This document shows, one piece after another, positions 1 through 11,095 of a DNA stretch of 64,000 nucleotides. Position 1 is the first letter of the stretch, and each line of letters begins with the position of its first letter. The notes under the pieces are model-generated. The model was not told the DNA's origin, made no database searches, and saw nothing but the letters and a program-made list of their open reading frames with translations. The DNA comes from Rhineura floridana. Taxonomy: Eukaryota; Chordata; Lepidosauria; Squamata; Rhineuridae. The stretch spans positions 234,762,927-234,826,926 of the forward strand of contig NC_084481.1 in assembly GCF_030035675.1 (NCBI RefSeq), given 5' to 3'. A program made the position numbers and the translations under genes.

Positions 1-205
1 GACCTTTAGTGTGGTGGCACCTATCCTGTGGAATTCCCTCCCCTTAAATATTAGACAGGTGCCATCTCTGTTATCTTTTCAGTGCCTATTGAAGACCTTC
101 CTCTTTCAACAGACCTTTTAAGTTGAGACCTATTCCTATCTGCGTCTGTGTTTTTAAATATATCTTGAAAGCTTTTTAAAAAACATTTTTAAAGATGTTC
201 TCAGT
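1..205 (+). repeat. L2-like LINE, 3' terminal fragment
   Basis: The first ~120 bases read as the C-terminal end of an L2-type reverse transcriptase ORF (FSVVAPILWNSLPLNIRQ, then KTFLFQQTF and a stop). An AT-rich 3' tail follows. The same C-terminal motif occurs in the better-preserved L2 at 27.5-30.9 kb. The copy is cut by the window edge. Confidence 0.7.
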
Positions 206-605
206 CAGTGGGGTCGTGGAGCATACAGGAATGGTTAACTCCTGTAGGCAGAGTCAAACTTTAACAAAGTGTTAGACAGTAGCCAGCCGGAAGGGGAGGG
301 AACCACCCTCTAACTGCCAGTCTTGACTCTGCCTCCAGTGAGTCAACTGTATGCTGCATCTCTTTAGGGATATGGGGGTGGAAAGGTGTTTTTTGTTTTT
401 CCTCAGAATTTGTCTTCTCTGTCCCTGCCTGTCAGTGATTAGTTCAGATGGGGGGGAGGAGTAGATTTTTTTTTGGAGACATTTGATGGGGTGGTAGCCA
501 GGAATCATCCCAGGTCTCTCCCTTTCTACACGAAGATCGTCATTTCTCTGGGCTAGAGTGGTAAGGGGTTGCATTTTGGATACTCTGTTCACAGGGTTTT
601 CGTGC
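206..605. other. No gene recognised
   Basis: This 400-base stretch lies between an L2 tail and the start of Bov-B homology. The minus-strand reading frame open over 272-592 has no recognisable domain or composition and looks like chance. It is probably old repeat-derived sequence. Confidence 0.4.
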
Positions 606-1657
606 AGACAATGTAATGCTCAAGATTCTACAACAAAGGCTCTTGCCATATATGGAACGAGAAATGCCAGACGTCCAAGCTGGATTTAGAAAGGGAAGAG
701 GCACCAGAGATCATATTGCAAACATACGTTGGATAATGGAACGGACCAAGGAATTTCAGAAGAAAATCACCCTGTGCTTTATAGATTACAGCAAAGCCTT
801 TGACTGTGTAGATCATGAAAAACTATGGAATGCTTTAAAAGAAATGGGGGTGCCACAGCATCTGATTGTCCTGATACGCAACCTGTACTCTGTACAGGAG
901 GCTACTGTAAGGACAGAATATGGAGAAACCGATTGGTTCCCAATTGGAAAGGGTGTGAGATGGGTGTATTTTATCACCCTATTTGTTTAATCTGTACGCA
1001 GACCATATCATACGGAAAGCAGGATTGGACCAAGAATAAGGAGGTGTGAAAATTGGAGGGAGAAACATCAATAATTTAAGATATGCAGACGATACCATAC
1101 TACTAGCAGAAACCAGTAATGATTTGAAACGAATGCTGATGAAAGTTAAAGAGGAAAGCACAAAAGCAGGACTACAGCTGAACGTCAAAAAGACTAAAGT
1201 AATGACAACAGATTTATGCAACTTTACAGTTGACAATGAGCACATTGAACTTGTCAAGGATTATCAATATCTTGGCACAATCAGCAACCCAAATGGAGAC
1301 AATAGTCAAGAAATCAGAAGAAGGCTAGGACTGGGGAGGGCAGCTATGAGAGAACTAGAAAAGGTCCTCAAATGCAAAGATGTATCACTGAACATGAAAG
1401 TCAGGATTATTCAGACCATGGTATTTCCGATTTCTATGTATGGATGTGAAAGTTGGACAGTGAAAAATGCTGATAAGAGAAAAATCAACTCATTTGAAAT
1501 GTGGTGTTGGAGGAGAGCTTTGCAGATACCATGAACCGCAAATAAGACAAATAATTGGGTGTTAGAGCAAATTAAACCAGAACTATCATCAGAAGCTAAA
1601 ATGATGAAACTGAGATTATCATACTTTGGACACATCATGAGAAGACATGATTCATTA
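606..1657 (+). mobile_element. Bov-B (RTE clade) LINE, 5'-truncated; left part of a split copy
   Basis: The + strand encodes RTE/Bov-B reverse transcriptase. Visible motifs are DVQAGFRKGRGTRDHIANIRW, FIDYSKAFDCVDHEKLW, EATVRTEYGETDWFPIGKGV, NNLRYADDTILLAE (the YADD active site) and MYGCESWTVK...FEMWCWRRALQIP. The reading shifts frame around 965-1045 and has a stop after WRRALQIP, so the copy is dead. The element stops abruptly at 1657, where an LTR-element fossil is inserted; its 3' part resumes at 8542. Bov-B is abundant in squamates and ruminants, and here it helps place the host among squamates. Confidence 0.9.
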
Positions 1658-2305
1658 TGTTGAAGAAAAAACTTTCCAGACCAAAGATTGTGCTCCAAAG
1701 GACAGAGGTTTATTGATCAATAATACAGATATGCCAGTGGCACCAGTGGGAGAGGGGTCCTTTCGAACCACACACTCTCCCGATCAACAGGAATACATAA
1801 CTTTTATAAGCATTGATATGTCATACATACATTGTACCTTCTGACCCCTTTGTGCCAATCCCCACCCTGGTATCCTACCCTGAGGGCAGGCTTTTGGCAT
1901 AGGCGTCTCAAACTGTTTTCATCCGTACCGAGAAAGAGGAAGGGCTTTTACACCTTCCTGACCCATGTTTTGACATCTCATAAGGTACAAGACAAGACAC
2001 TCAAAACCGGCTGAAGAAAAACATTTTTCAAAACCTCACTCAATATATAATCAGCATGTGTAGCTTCTCCAAAGAAACATTCTGTAGTTAGTTCCTCTTT
2101 TAGTACTGTGTTACCCTGACAATGGACTCAGGAAACATGCTAACTGCAAACCACAGCCTCTTTTCACAAACTGTTAGGAGAATATCCAAACAAATATGCT
2201 GCTTTTATGATACACACTGCAAACAATATATTTTAGCAATCACTGCAAACCAAACAAATTAAAAGATAATATGCCTGACAGGATGAAATCAGAATTCCTT
2301 TCACA
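1658..2305 (-). repeat. Long terminal repeat (648 bp), minus-oriented
   Basis: Read on the minus strand, the LTR begins TGTGAAAGGAATTC and ends CTTCAACA, the usual TG...CA ends. It holds a TATAAAA box (1802-1808) and then, about 50 bases before its end, an AATAAA signal (1709-1714), the expected U3-R-U5 order. A purine tract, AAAAGGGAGGAAA (2306-2318, minus strand), directly abuts its start. This makes it the 3' LTR of a minus-strand element. The part next to the tract (2178-2305) is repeated at 8409-8537, and the opposite end recurs inside the Bov-B copy near 10.8 kb. Confidence 0.85.
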
Positions 2306-2355
2306 TTTCCTCCCTTTTGAACATTCAGTTCAACAAGATAAAGAGATTCTGATTT

Positions 2356-2735
2356 CTATTCATCCTGATCGGAAGGGAATTCCCATCCTGAACGATCCAT
2401 TTCCCTGAAACAAATATGACATGCTTTTTCCTGAGGACATTGGCAAATGGAAGATCCAATTTGACTTGGAGGTAATCCCCCATGTTTTAATTTCCAGTTC
2501 CTGGCTCTGGCCCATACAGTGGTACGGGGTACACCATAGACCATGCCAGCCACTGCTGCACTCATGGTCTGATTAACAACAGCTTCCACAGCACATTGTA
2601 ATGCATGCCAGCTATAATTGCGACAGTACAAAGTTTTCTTTTTGGGTTTTAACAAATCTATTTGTATGGGAGTTATTGGAGCCAATGGGATCACCTTAAC
2701 TGGTTCAGTCTGGGTGGCTTGATCAATTTTAAGAA
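2356..2735 (-). CDS. ORF with pipsqueak-like helix-turn-helix, next to the LTR (fossil element part)
   Basis: A minus-strand frame stays open from the edge of the nested CR1 to a stop at 2356, about 40 bases before the purine tract of the adjacent 3' LTR. It contains YSWHALQCAVEAV, then MSAAVAGMVYGVPRTTVWAR, which matches the pattern of a pipsqueak (psq) DNA-binding domain: spaced Leu/Ala/Ala, then Met-Ser, and a Tyr-Gly-Val-Pro-Arg-x-Thr turn. A Cys-rich tail follows (CQCPQEKACHIC). Its position, the last gene before the 3' LTR, suggests an accessory or captured gene of the LTR element, but a separate insertion is possible. The upstream end is hidden by the CR1. This is a fossil part; no function is claimed. 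Confidence 0.55.
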
Positions 2736-4355
2736 CATAAGAACATAAGAAGAGCCTGCTGGATCAGGCCAGTGGCCCATCTAGTCCAGCATCCTGTTCT
2801 CACAGTGGCCAACCAGGTGCCTGGGGGAAGCCCGCAAGCAGGACCCGAGTGCAAGAACACTCTCCCCTCCTGAGGCTTCCAGCAACTGGTTTTCAGAAGC
2901 ATGCTGCCTCTGACTAGGGTGGCACAGCACAGCCATCACAGCTAGTAGCCATTGATAGCCCTGTCCTCCATGAATTTGTCTAATCTTTTAAAGCCATCCA
3001 AGCTGGTGGCCATTACTGCATCTTGTGGGAGCAAATTCCATAGTTTAACTATGCGCTGAGTAAAGAAGTACTTCCTTTTGTCTGTCCTGAATCTTCCAAC
3101 ATTTAGCTTTGAATGTCCACGAGTTCTAGTATTATGAGAGAGGGAGAAAAACTTTTCTCTATCCACTTTCTCAATGCCATGCATAATTTTATACACTTCT
3201 ATCATGTCTCCTCTGACCCGCCTTTTCTCTAAACTAAAAAGCCCCAAATGCTGCAACCTTTCCTCGTAAGGGAGTCGCTCCATCCCCTTGATCATTCTGG
3301 TTGCCCTCTTCTGAACCTTTTCCAACTCTATAATATTCTTTTTGAGATGAGGCGACCAGAACTGTACACAGTATTCCAAATGCGGCTGCACCATAGATTT
3401 ATACAACGGCATTATGATATCGGCTGTTTTATTTTCAATACCTTCCCTAATTATTGCTAGCATGGAATTTGCCTTTTTCACAGCTGCCGCACACTGGGTC
3501 AACATTTTCATCGTGCTGTCCACTACAACCCCGAGGTCTCTCTCCTGGTCGGTCACCGCCAGTTCAGACCCCATGAGCGTATATGTGAAATTCAGATTTT
3601 TTGCTCCAATATGCATAATTTTACACTTGTTTATATTGAATTGCATTTGCCATTTTTCCGCCCATTCACTCAGTTTGGAGAGGTCTTTTTGGAGCTCTTC
3701 GCAATCCCTTTTTGTTTTAACAACCCTGAACAATTTAGTGTCGTCAGCAAACTTGGCCACTTCACTGCTCACTCCTAATTCTAGGTCATTAATGAACAAG
3801 TTGAAAAGTACAGGTCCCAATACCGATCCTTGAGGGACTCCACTTTCTACAGCCCTCCATTGGGAGAACTGTCCGTTTATTCCTACTCTCTGCTTTCTGC
3901 TTCTAAACCAATTCCTTATCCACAAGAGGACCTCTCCTCTTATTCCATGACTGCTAAGCTTCCTCAGAAGCCTTTGGTGAGGTACCTTGTCAAACGCTTT
4001 TTGAAAGTCTAAGTACACTATGTCCACTGGATCACCTCTATCTATATGCTTGTTGACACTCTCAAAGAATTCTAATAGGTTACTGAGACAGGACTTTCCC
4101 TTGCAGAAGCCATGCTGGCTTCAGCAAGGCTTGTTCTTCTATGTGCTTGGTTAATCTAGCTTTAATAATACTTTCTACCAGTTTTCCAGGGACAGAAGTT
4201 AAGCTAAGTGGCCTGTAATTTCCAGGATCCCCTCTGGATCCCTTTTTGAAGATTGGTGTTACATTTGCCACTTTCCAGTCCTCAGGCACGGAGGAGGACC
4301 TATCTGATATTTCAGCTAATAGCTTCAGGTTTGCCATTGATCCTGATGTCTCCAT
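2733..4355 (-). mobile_element. CR1 LINE, 5'-truncated, nested in the LTR-element fossil
   Basis: The minus strand encodes a CR1 reverse transcriptase over 2942-4027 (DIVYLDFQKAFDKVPHQRL, VPQGSVLGPVLFNLFINDL, FADDTKLF) with the typical C-terminal LPYEERLQHLGLFSLEKRR and a stop. The upstream part (4080-4355, WKVANVTPIFKKG, GNYRPLSLTS) is in a different frame, so there is a frameshift near 4030-4090. The 3' end carries the octamer TTCTTATG twice, a CR1 hallmark. The right edge near 4355 is judged from where retroviral pol similarity resumes on the + strand. Confidence 0.9.
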
Positions 4356-6100
4356 TAATAGTGATGGTCCCTCATGCAGTGGCAGCATTACTTTTGAAAG
4401 CCAAAACTCAACATTTGTCAAATCAGAGATTGTCGAAATATGAAAATTTGCTTTTAACCCCAGCACGTCACAGTTCCGCGCTGTGCGAGTCTCAATCCAG
4501 CTACCTTGATCCCTATTCCTGAGGAGGGGTTAGGTGAAGTGGTTCATGATTGTGTAACAACAGTGGAACTAATCAGTAGGCCAAGACCTGACCTAAGGGA
4601 AATGCCTCTCCCAAACCCAGATTTAGTTCTTTATACAGATGGGTCATGCCTCAGAGATGATAAGGGTGATCTATCAGCGGGTTATGCGGTCTGCTCTTCC
4701 TTTGAAGTATTGGAGAGTGTACATTTACCTTTGGTAAGGTCTGCTCAAGTGGCGGAATTAGTGGCCCTGACTCAAGCATGCAAAAGAGGGACAGATTTGT
4801 CTGTAAATATTTATACTGATTCTGCATATGCTTTTGGGACTGTTCACGATTTTGGGCTGATTTGGAAGTATAGAGCATTTCTAACTTTAGCAGGAAGCCC
4901 CATAAAACATGAAGAATATATAGCTGCACTTTTGGAAGCAGTGTTACTGCCAAAGGAAACAGCAGTTATAAAATGTGAAGCTCATAGACATAAACAAGAT
5001 GAAATCTTCAAAGGGAATGCGATGGCCGATGCTGCTGCAAAGGCTGCGGCTTGGGCTAAGACCATGGAGGAGGTTTTTGTGGGAATGATAGAAGGAAAGG
5101 AAATTAACCCTTGGGAAAACCTGAGCAAAATGCAGGATAGTGTAAATGATGTTGAACAAGAAAAATGGAACAATAAAGGGTGTACCAAAGGGGTTGATGG
5201 GTGCTGGAGGGATAAAAAGGGATGGTTGGTGGTTCCCCATGCATTGCTGGCATATTTTGCCAGAATAACACATGGCCAAGCTTACATGGGACATGATGGA
5301 ATGACAAAGGAATTGGCTCGCTATTGGTGGGCTCCGGGGTTTTATCAAATAGCCAAAGAATATTGTCAGGCTTGCCACATATGTCAAGCACATAATATAG
5401 GAAAAGCAGAGCCTACCGTTTTGTCTGCCCCACCCCCCCCATGGGGGCCATTTGTCAATATCCAAATTGATCTTGCGAATATGCCCAAATGTGGGCCATA
5501 TGAGTATCTATTGGTGATAGTTTGTATGTTTTCTGGTTGGGTAGAAGCATACCCCTGTGCAAAAGCAGATGCCATAACAGTAGTAAAGAAATTGGTAAGG
5601 GATTTAATACCCAGGTTTGGAATTCCGGGAGTAATAGATTCTGATAGGGGAACCCATTTTACAGCTGAAATAATCAAGGGAGTCTGCCAGGCCTTGGGGA
5701 TCCAGCAAAGACTTCATACACCCTACCATCCTGCCTCTAGTGGACAGGTGGAAAGGATGAACTCTTGAAGAGAAAAATAAGAAAGGTATGTGCAGAAATT
5801 GGTTTGAAATGGGTAGATGCACTCTCTTTAGCTTTGATGAGTATCAGATCAGCTTGTAGCTGGAAGTTGGGTCTGTCACCTCACGAGATCTTGATGGGCT
5901 GCCCTATGAGACTACCAAGTACCCCACCTATGCCACCCTATTACACAGACTTGGTGATGATGGACGATCACATGCTTATGTACTGCAAAACTTTGTTGTC
6001 TTGCATAAGGTCTTTCCACGCACAGGTGGCTGAGGCACTATCCAGACCTGCTGAGCATCCCTGCCATACCATAGAGGTCGGACACTAGGTTTGCATCAAG
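4356..6100 (+). pseudogene. Retroviral pol remnant (RT connection, RNase H, integrase), class I type
   Basis: The + strand shows, in order: the tail of a gammaretrovirus-like RT (VPHAVAALL, then SLNPATLIPIPEEGL), an RNase H domain (LYTDGSCL, YTDSAYAFG, HRHKQDEIFKGNAMAD), and an integrase with a His/Cys zinc-binding segment and a DDE-type core. The order and motifs match class I (gamma-like) endogenous retroviruses. The remnant is broken with a few breaks, and gag, protease and most of RT are absent. It runs opposite to the LTRs that bracket it. Confidence 0.85.
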
Positions 6101-6456
6101 GTACACGTATGGCGGAATCCTTTCAAGCGATTGCGGGACGGTCTGGTGTTGACCACACATACGGCGGTCAAGGTCCAGGGAAGAGTCGTGGATCCACGCC
6201 TCCCACTGCAAAAAGGTTCCACCTCCCATGGAAAGAGACGCCAGTTTGGCGAAGCGACCCAAGAAGTCTCGACCCCAGGGATTGCCAGAGGCATTGGGGC
6301 ATAATAATCCCCTTTTTCAAAGTCCCATTGTAGGCGTGAAGCTGGTGGGTGAAGACAAAGAAAAAGTCCTTAGCCACCAACCAAAGACTATTTCGGAAAC
6401 CGGAGATCGATATAATTTGAGGCCCAGAAAGTGACGGCTCTACAAGCAACATCATC

Positions 6457-7925
6457 ATGACAGACCCATCCACTGGCATTAGGCAGACACTTAGGAAATG
6501 GTTAATGCCAGCAATAGGATTTATTAGTATTGTAATACTTCTTTTGTTATTGTTAAATCTGCATGATACCATTTTGTTTTTCTGGATCCCCAAGAGGGAG
6601 GCAGATGTGAATTCAGGGATGGCGCCAATCCCCGCCATCTCGGGTTCAGAATATTGGCTCTTAGAATTGCCTCCTGAGGAGGCCCCAAATCTGAAAAAGA
6701 GGTCTACCACCTTTGAAGGGGCAAGTACTACCACGCCTCCATATTTGCAATTCACAGGGAACACTTATCTGCAGTTAACTTGGGCCTATGCGCAAGCATT
6801 GAACCAACGGAATTGTTGGATATGTACCCATTTTCCTCTAACAGCAGGAGTAGGAATGCCTATGATACCTGTTTCTCTTGATCAACAGGATTGGTGTGAT
6901 TATTGGTATTTTATTGAGGAATGTAACCCTCGAAAATATGATCCCACTTGCTTCCCCAGATGTAAACCATATGATATGCGGCCTTTGAGGGGGGTATGTT
7001 CATTGAACCTGCAGATTGAGAAAGACCACCCCCAATCCCATTAGTGGTAGAACGCACTGGGTATGTTTGCCTGACAAATGATCAGGGAACTATATTTATG
7101 GGACAGAGTACCTGTAAATATCAGGCTGAGTGTGCTCTGGCTGGTACGTTTCCAGTATCTTCATATGGCAACCTTACTCTACGTTGGACAACGTTTAGGA
7201 AGGATTGTTATAAGCAAAATATATGGAATCTTCAGAATCTTTATTATGTGTGTGGAAAAACAGCATATAAATGGTTACCCACGGGATGGACAGGATCCTG
7301 TTATGTGTCCTATCTGATCCCTGCAATGCATTATACAAATGCCACAGCATTACCTCGAATTAGAAAAAGGCGATTGCGGATGCCCTGGGGTTTTGTTACA
7401 GATACTGCTGCTTCTTTCTTCTTAACCCCCTTTGCCGTTGCTTATTCCTTATGGGAAATTAGGCGATTGGGTAAAATATTAGAGATAGTGGGTAATCGAA
7501 CCGGGAGAGCTTTAAAAGCAGTAAGTGTGGAAATGCAGGCTATGCGGTTAATGGTATTGCAAAATAGACTCGCATTGGATTTCCTGTTAGCAAAGCAGGG
7601 GGGGTCTGCGAGGTGGTCGGGACAAAATGTTGTTTTTATTCCAGATAATGCAACCCAAATACAGCATTTGGCCGACAGAATCCTAAAGGCAGGGAAAGAA
7701 GCAGGGAAAATTGCAGATTCTAACATAGGATGGGACCTGGGCTCATGGTTTGGGGGGATTTTTGAATCATTAGAGAGTATAATATTATATGGACTAGCTT
7801 GCCTTGTGGTGATAGGAGGATTAATCTGTGTGGGATGGCAAATCTTTAACTGCTGCCTAAAGGGAGGACTCAAGCGTGGAAAGGTCAGTCAAGATAAAAA
7901 CCTCCTTCCGGTTTTGTTTCTATGA
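6457..7925 (+). pseudogene. Retroviral env remnant (surface plus transmembrane subunits)
   Basis: This lies directly downstream of the pol remnant on the same strand. The frame has an N-terminal hydrophobic anchor-like segment, a Cys-rich surface region, a basic furin-type site (RKRR) followed by a hydrophobic stretch, the LQNRLALDFLLA segment typical of class I transmembrane subunits, and a C-terminal membrane span. It is broken at least once. Related env genes have been domesticated in some lizards, but nothing here indicates that. Confidence 0.8.
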
Positions 7926-8408
7926 AAAGTATGTCCAAGCTTATGGCGGGAGGATAATCTTAGAGATTCTCATTACGCGGATACTTTATCAGAATCAAAT
8001 TATCATTTTTCCCCCATAGAAAAGAACTTGCAAAAATCTCAGACACAGATTCTCATGAAACTCCGTCTGAAACTACAGAAGTGGAAGAAGAATAAGGGGT
8101 TGAGGTATTGGATTCCCCCAAGGATGGAAGAAGGATATATCTTCCAGACTCGGAGGGTTTACTAGATCAACTCTGATATCCTGTGTTTGATCTTATAAAA
8201 CTATATTCAATATTGCTTGGGGGGTCGAGGTTTCAACAGGGGTGGGTAACTCCTTGAGATGGTGATACCCTCTCTGTTGTCCCTTTAACCTTCCTAAATT
8301 AAGGCTTTATCATCTTAGGAAACTATGAATATGACTCCTGAGAACCTTACTGATTCCAGTGGCGAAGGGACCAGTGGAAATATCCTCAGGACAAATATCT
8401 TCAAATCA
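7926..8408 (+). other. Noncoding sequence downstream of the env remnant
   Basis: About 480 bases lie between the env remnant and the right-hand LTR piece. They include a G-rich run near 8218 (GGGGGGTCGAGG) that could be part of the + element's 3' region, but no LTR of its own was found. No ORF of note. Confidence 0.4.
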
Positions 8409-8537
8409 GAAGAATATCCAAACAAATATGCTGCTTTTATGATACACACTGCAAACAATATATGTTAACAATCACTGCAAACCAAACAAATTAAAAGATA
8501 ATATGCCTGAGAGGATGAAATCAGAATTCCTTTCACA
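8409..8537 (-). repeat. Truncated LTR (about 129 bp) closing the LTR-element insertion
   Basis: Nearly identical to 2178-2305 of the complete LTR and in the same (minus) orientation. It therefore represents the start of the 5' LTR of the minus-strand element; the rest of that LTR is absent. The ATTA duplication follows immediately, and then the Bov-B sequence resumes. Confidence 0.85.
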
Positions 8538-8541
8538 ATTA

Positions 8542-8738
8542 GAAAAGATAATAATCCTTGGAAAAACAGAAGTAAAAAAAGAGGAAGGCCAAACAAGAGA
8601 TGGATTGATTCCATGAAGGAAGCCACAGACCTGAACTTACAAGATCTGAACAGGGTGGTTCATGTCCGATGCTCTTGAAGGTCGCTGATTCATAGGGTCG
8701 CCATAAGTCGTAGTCGACTTGGAGGCACATAACAACAG
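8542..8738 (+). mobile_element. Bov-B LINE, 3' end (right part of the split copy)
   Basis: Continues the Bov-B copy interrupted at 1657. It reads as the C-terminal coding end (KRGRPNKRWIDSMKEATDL) and the Bov-B tail (GGGTCGCCATAAGTCGTAGT, then ACTTGGAGGCACATAACAAC). The same tail recurs at 9.3-9.4, 11.0-11.1 and 26.0 kb. Confidence 0.85.
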
Positions 8739-9253
8739 AGTGGTAAGGAGGTAGATGGGACTTGTCCCTGGCCCCTCTTTTGCTACCCAGAGGTGACGGA
8801 CGACAGCTTCTCTGGAGGCAATCAGGCAGGATGTAGCTGGGAGGTGTCCCAGGTCCCTGTGTTCCCTCAGGGGGATGGTGCGTTCCATCAAGCCAGCTCT
8901 CCCTTTCTTCAATAGGATCAGGGTGGGAGGTAGCCGGGAAGCCACCCAGGACCCCCTCCGTTCCCTCGTAGCGGAGGCAACTCAGCTGCTAGCTGTGGCA
9001 CCATGTGACACTTCACAGGGTGAGTTGACCCAGCAGTTCCAGGTTGACCAGATGTCCCATGAGTGGCCAGGCTATTTTTGTGTGTGGGGGGTGTTTTCTC
9101 CCCCCCCCGCCTTGTCAGCCCTTCTCAGCAGGGCAATCGCCAGGTCTGGGGGGAAAGGTGTTTTCCCACCATCGCCAATCTGTCTCAGAGGCCATACCTG
9201 TTCTAGAGCCCATGTGGCTAACCTACTGGTCTATATAAAATGTAAATGTACTG
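8739..9253. other. No gene recognised
   Basis: A moderately GC-rich stretch with C-runs near 9102-9115. A + frame open over 8875-9315 runs into SINE and Bov-B sequence and has no recognisable domain. Probably unclassified repeat or unique intergenic DNA. Confidence 0.35.
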
Positions 9254-9700
9254 TCTTCAACTCGATTCCGTCTTATGGTGACCCACTTACAAGATCTGAA
9301 CAGGGTGGTTCATGAGCATGACAGATGCTCTTGGAGGTCACTGATTCATAGGGTCGCCATAAGTCGTAGTCGATTTGGAGGCACATAACAACAACAACAT
9401 GAGCTCTGGAGCTCGCTTTGCTCCCTGGTACACCAGGGACTTGCAAGTGATGAAACAGGGTAGCGTCATGGAAAGATCCAGATAATGGCTTAAAATATGC
9501 ATATAATGTGCTGAAATCATTTACACATACTTATAAATAGGGTTTTCATGGTAAGCGCTATTCAGAGGGGGTTTACCATTGCCTTCCTCTTAGAGGCAGT
9601 GACTGGCCCAAGGTCACCCAGTGAGCTTCATGGCTGTCCAGGGATTTGAACCCTGGTCTCCCAGGTCGTAGTCCAACACCTTAACCAGTTATAGCAGAAG
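9254..9700 (-). repeat. tRNA-derived SINE with Bov-B-like tail, interrupted by Bov-B and L2 pieces
   Basis: The minus strand holds a SINE in two collinear blocks. The right block (about 9536-9700) includes the inverted tRNA-like B box (GGGATTTGAACCCTGG), and the left block (9254-9294) is the Bov-B-like 3' tail (TTCAACTCGATTCCGTCTTA). Between them sit a + strand Bov-B tail (9295-9399) and a short L2 coding piece (about 9405-9535, reading APWYTRDLQVMKQ). The overall build (tRNA head, Bov-B tail) is that of squamate Sauria-type SINEs. Confidence 0.7.
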
Positions 9701-10553
9701 GAAGTAGGCTTGGTGGGAACATCGCTTAGGTTCTACACAACTGACAATTGGTACTTTTTAAAACCAAGTGAGTGCGTGCCCTTTTAAAAAATACCAACAA
9801 CTGCCGAGTGCTCACTGTAATATGTGAGCTAGTTCACTGTTCTGAATCATTTGTTCAATTTCTTTATGGGACCAGTGTTGTTGACAGTTACTAATCATAT
9901 ACTCTGAATTTGCTGCCCCAAGTGCTTAAGTACTTTCAAGTGTGCTTATACTAAAATAGCACTTAAAACTAAGCCAGCAGGGCCGGGTGTGGAAGTTTAG
10001 CCCTACAACTGAAGTTAACAGAGGTAGTAAACTTAAAATAATAATTGGTTTAGGTCTTGCTGCTACTGCCCTTTCACTTCTAAATTAAATTGTGCACTGC
10101 TAAAAGTTCAAACTCTTATGGCTTTATGTCTACCTTACATATGCTTTAGTAATCCATACCCACAGAGGATAGTTATCTAGGACACAACCTTCAGAAAGAA
10201 CTTCTGTTCACAGTAGAAATCTGAGTGGATTTCAAATGTTAATGACTGGGAAGGCTGCCCTCAGTACACAAGCTTTGTGGGAGACGGGGAAATAATGTGG
10301 TTACACTTGAAACTTCCTTGCAAACAAACGCTTACTCAGTGGGGGCTATGAGATTATTGTCCCATGTAAATGCTATACGTGAAGAACAAAGACCATTTTT
10401 GTGTAGATTTTTATGTAGCATCCACAGAAGAAGGAGGCATCATTACCTGAGAATTGTTGAAACAGAACATTAAAAGAAAAACCTAAAAAATCCAAACAGC
10501 CTAAGGGAAGACCATGCTGAGTGGGCAGAACAGAAAATAAAATAATAGAGTGT
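9701..10553. other. No gene recognised
   Basis: About 850 bases of AT-rich sequence with no coding signal on either strand and no repeat I can name. Confidence 0.4.
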
Positions 10554-10566
10554 TAATCTCCCTGCT

Positions 10567-11095
10567 CTGTTCATAGGCGGATAAAAGAAAAATCAACTCA
10601 TTTGAAATGTGGTGTTGGAGGAGAGCTTTGCAGACACCATGAACCGCAAATAAGACAAATAATTGGGTGTTAGAGCAAATTAAACCAGAACTATCATCAG
10701 AAGCTAAAATGATGAAACTGAGATTATCATACTTTGGAGACATCATGAGAAGACATGATTCATTATGTTGAAGGAAAAACTTTCCAGACCAAAGACTGTG
10801 GTCCAAAGGACAGAGGTTTATTGATCAATAATACAGATATGCCAGTGGCGCCAGTGGGAGAGGGGGTCCTTTCGAACCACACTAGATTCACTAGAAAAGA
10901 CAACGATGCTGGGAAAAACAGAAGGGAGTAGAAAAAGAGGAAGGCCAAACAAGAGATGGATTGATTCCATAAAGGAAGCCACAGACCTGAACTTACAAGA
11001 TCTGAACAGGGCGGTTCATGACAGATGAACTTGGAGGTCGCTGATTCATAGGGCTGCCATAAGTCATAATCGACTTGAAGGCACATAACAACAGC
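10567..11095 (+). mobile_element. Bov-B LINE, 5'-truncated, carrying an embedded LTR end
   Basis: Bov-B C-terminal coding sequence and 3' tail flanked by a perfect 13-bp duplication, AATCTCCCTGCTC (10554-10566 and 11096-11108). This shows it is an independent retroposed insertion. Inside it, at about 10760-10880, is the terminal ~120 bases of the same LTR found at 1658, at the same Bov-B position, preceded by the same ATTA. On the right the Bov-B sequence resumes with a repeated GATTCA. About eight differences separate roughly 310 shared bases from the first copy. Confidence 0.85.

Larger units (their letters stand above)
1658..8537 (-). mobile_element. Composite LTR-retroelement fossil inserted in a Bov-B LINE
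   Basis: The insertion is flanked by a 4-bp direct duplication, ATTA (1654-1657 and 8538-8541), and the Bov-B sequence continues on both sides. Both ends carry the same LTR in minus orientation: a whole LTR at the left and only about 129 bases of LTR at the right. Between them lie a minus-strand ORF with a helix-turn-helix, a nested CR1 LINE, and retroviral pol and env remains on the opposite (+) strand. The mixed orientation means either an internal inversion or one retroelement inside another. The element is broken: several breaks, no gag or protease seen, most of one LTR missing. Moderately old. Confidence 0.8.

Noticed and set aside
3248-4012. Plus-strand frames at 3.2-4.0 kb
   Set aside because: They are antisense to the CR1 reverse transcriptase.
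6457-7925. Domesticated syncytin-like env gene
   Set aside because: The env remnant is broken and sits in a rearranged, LTR-bracketed fossil; nothing suggests selection to keep it.
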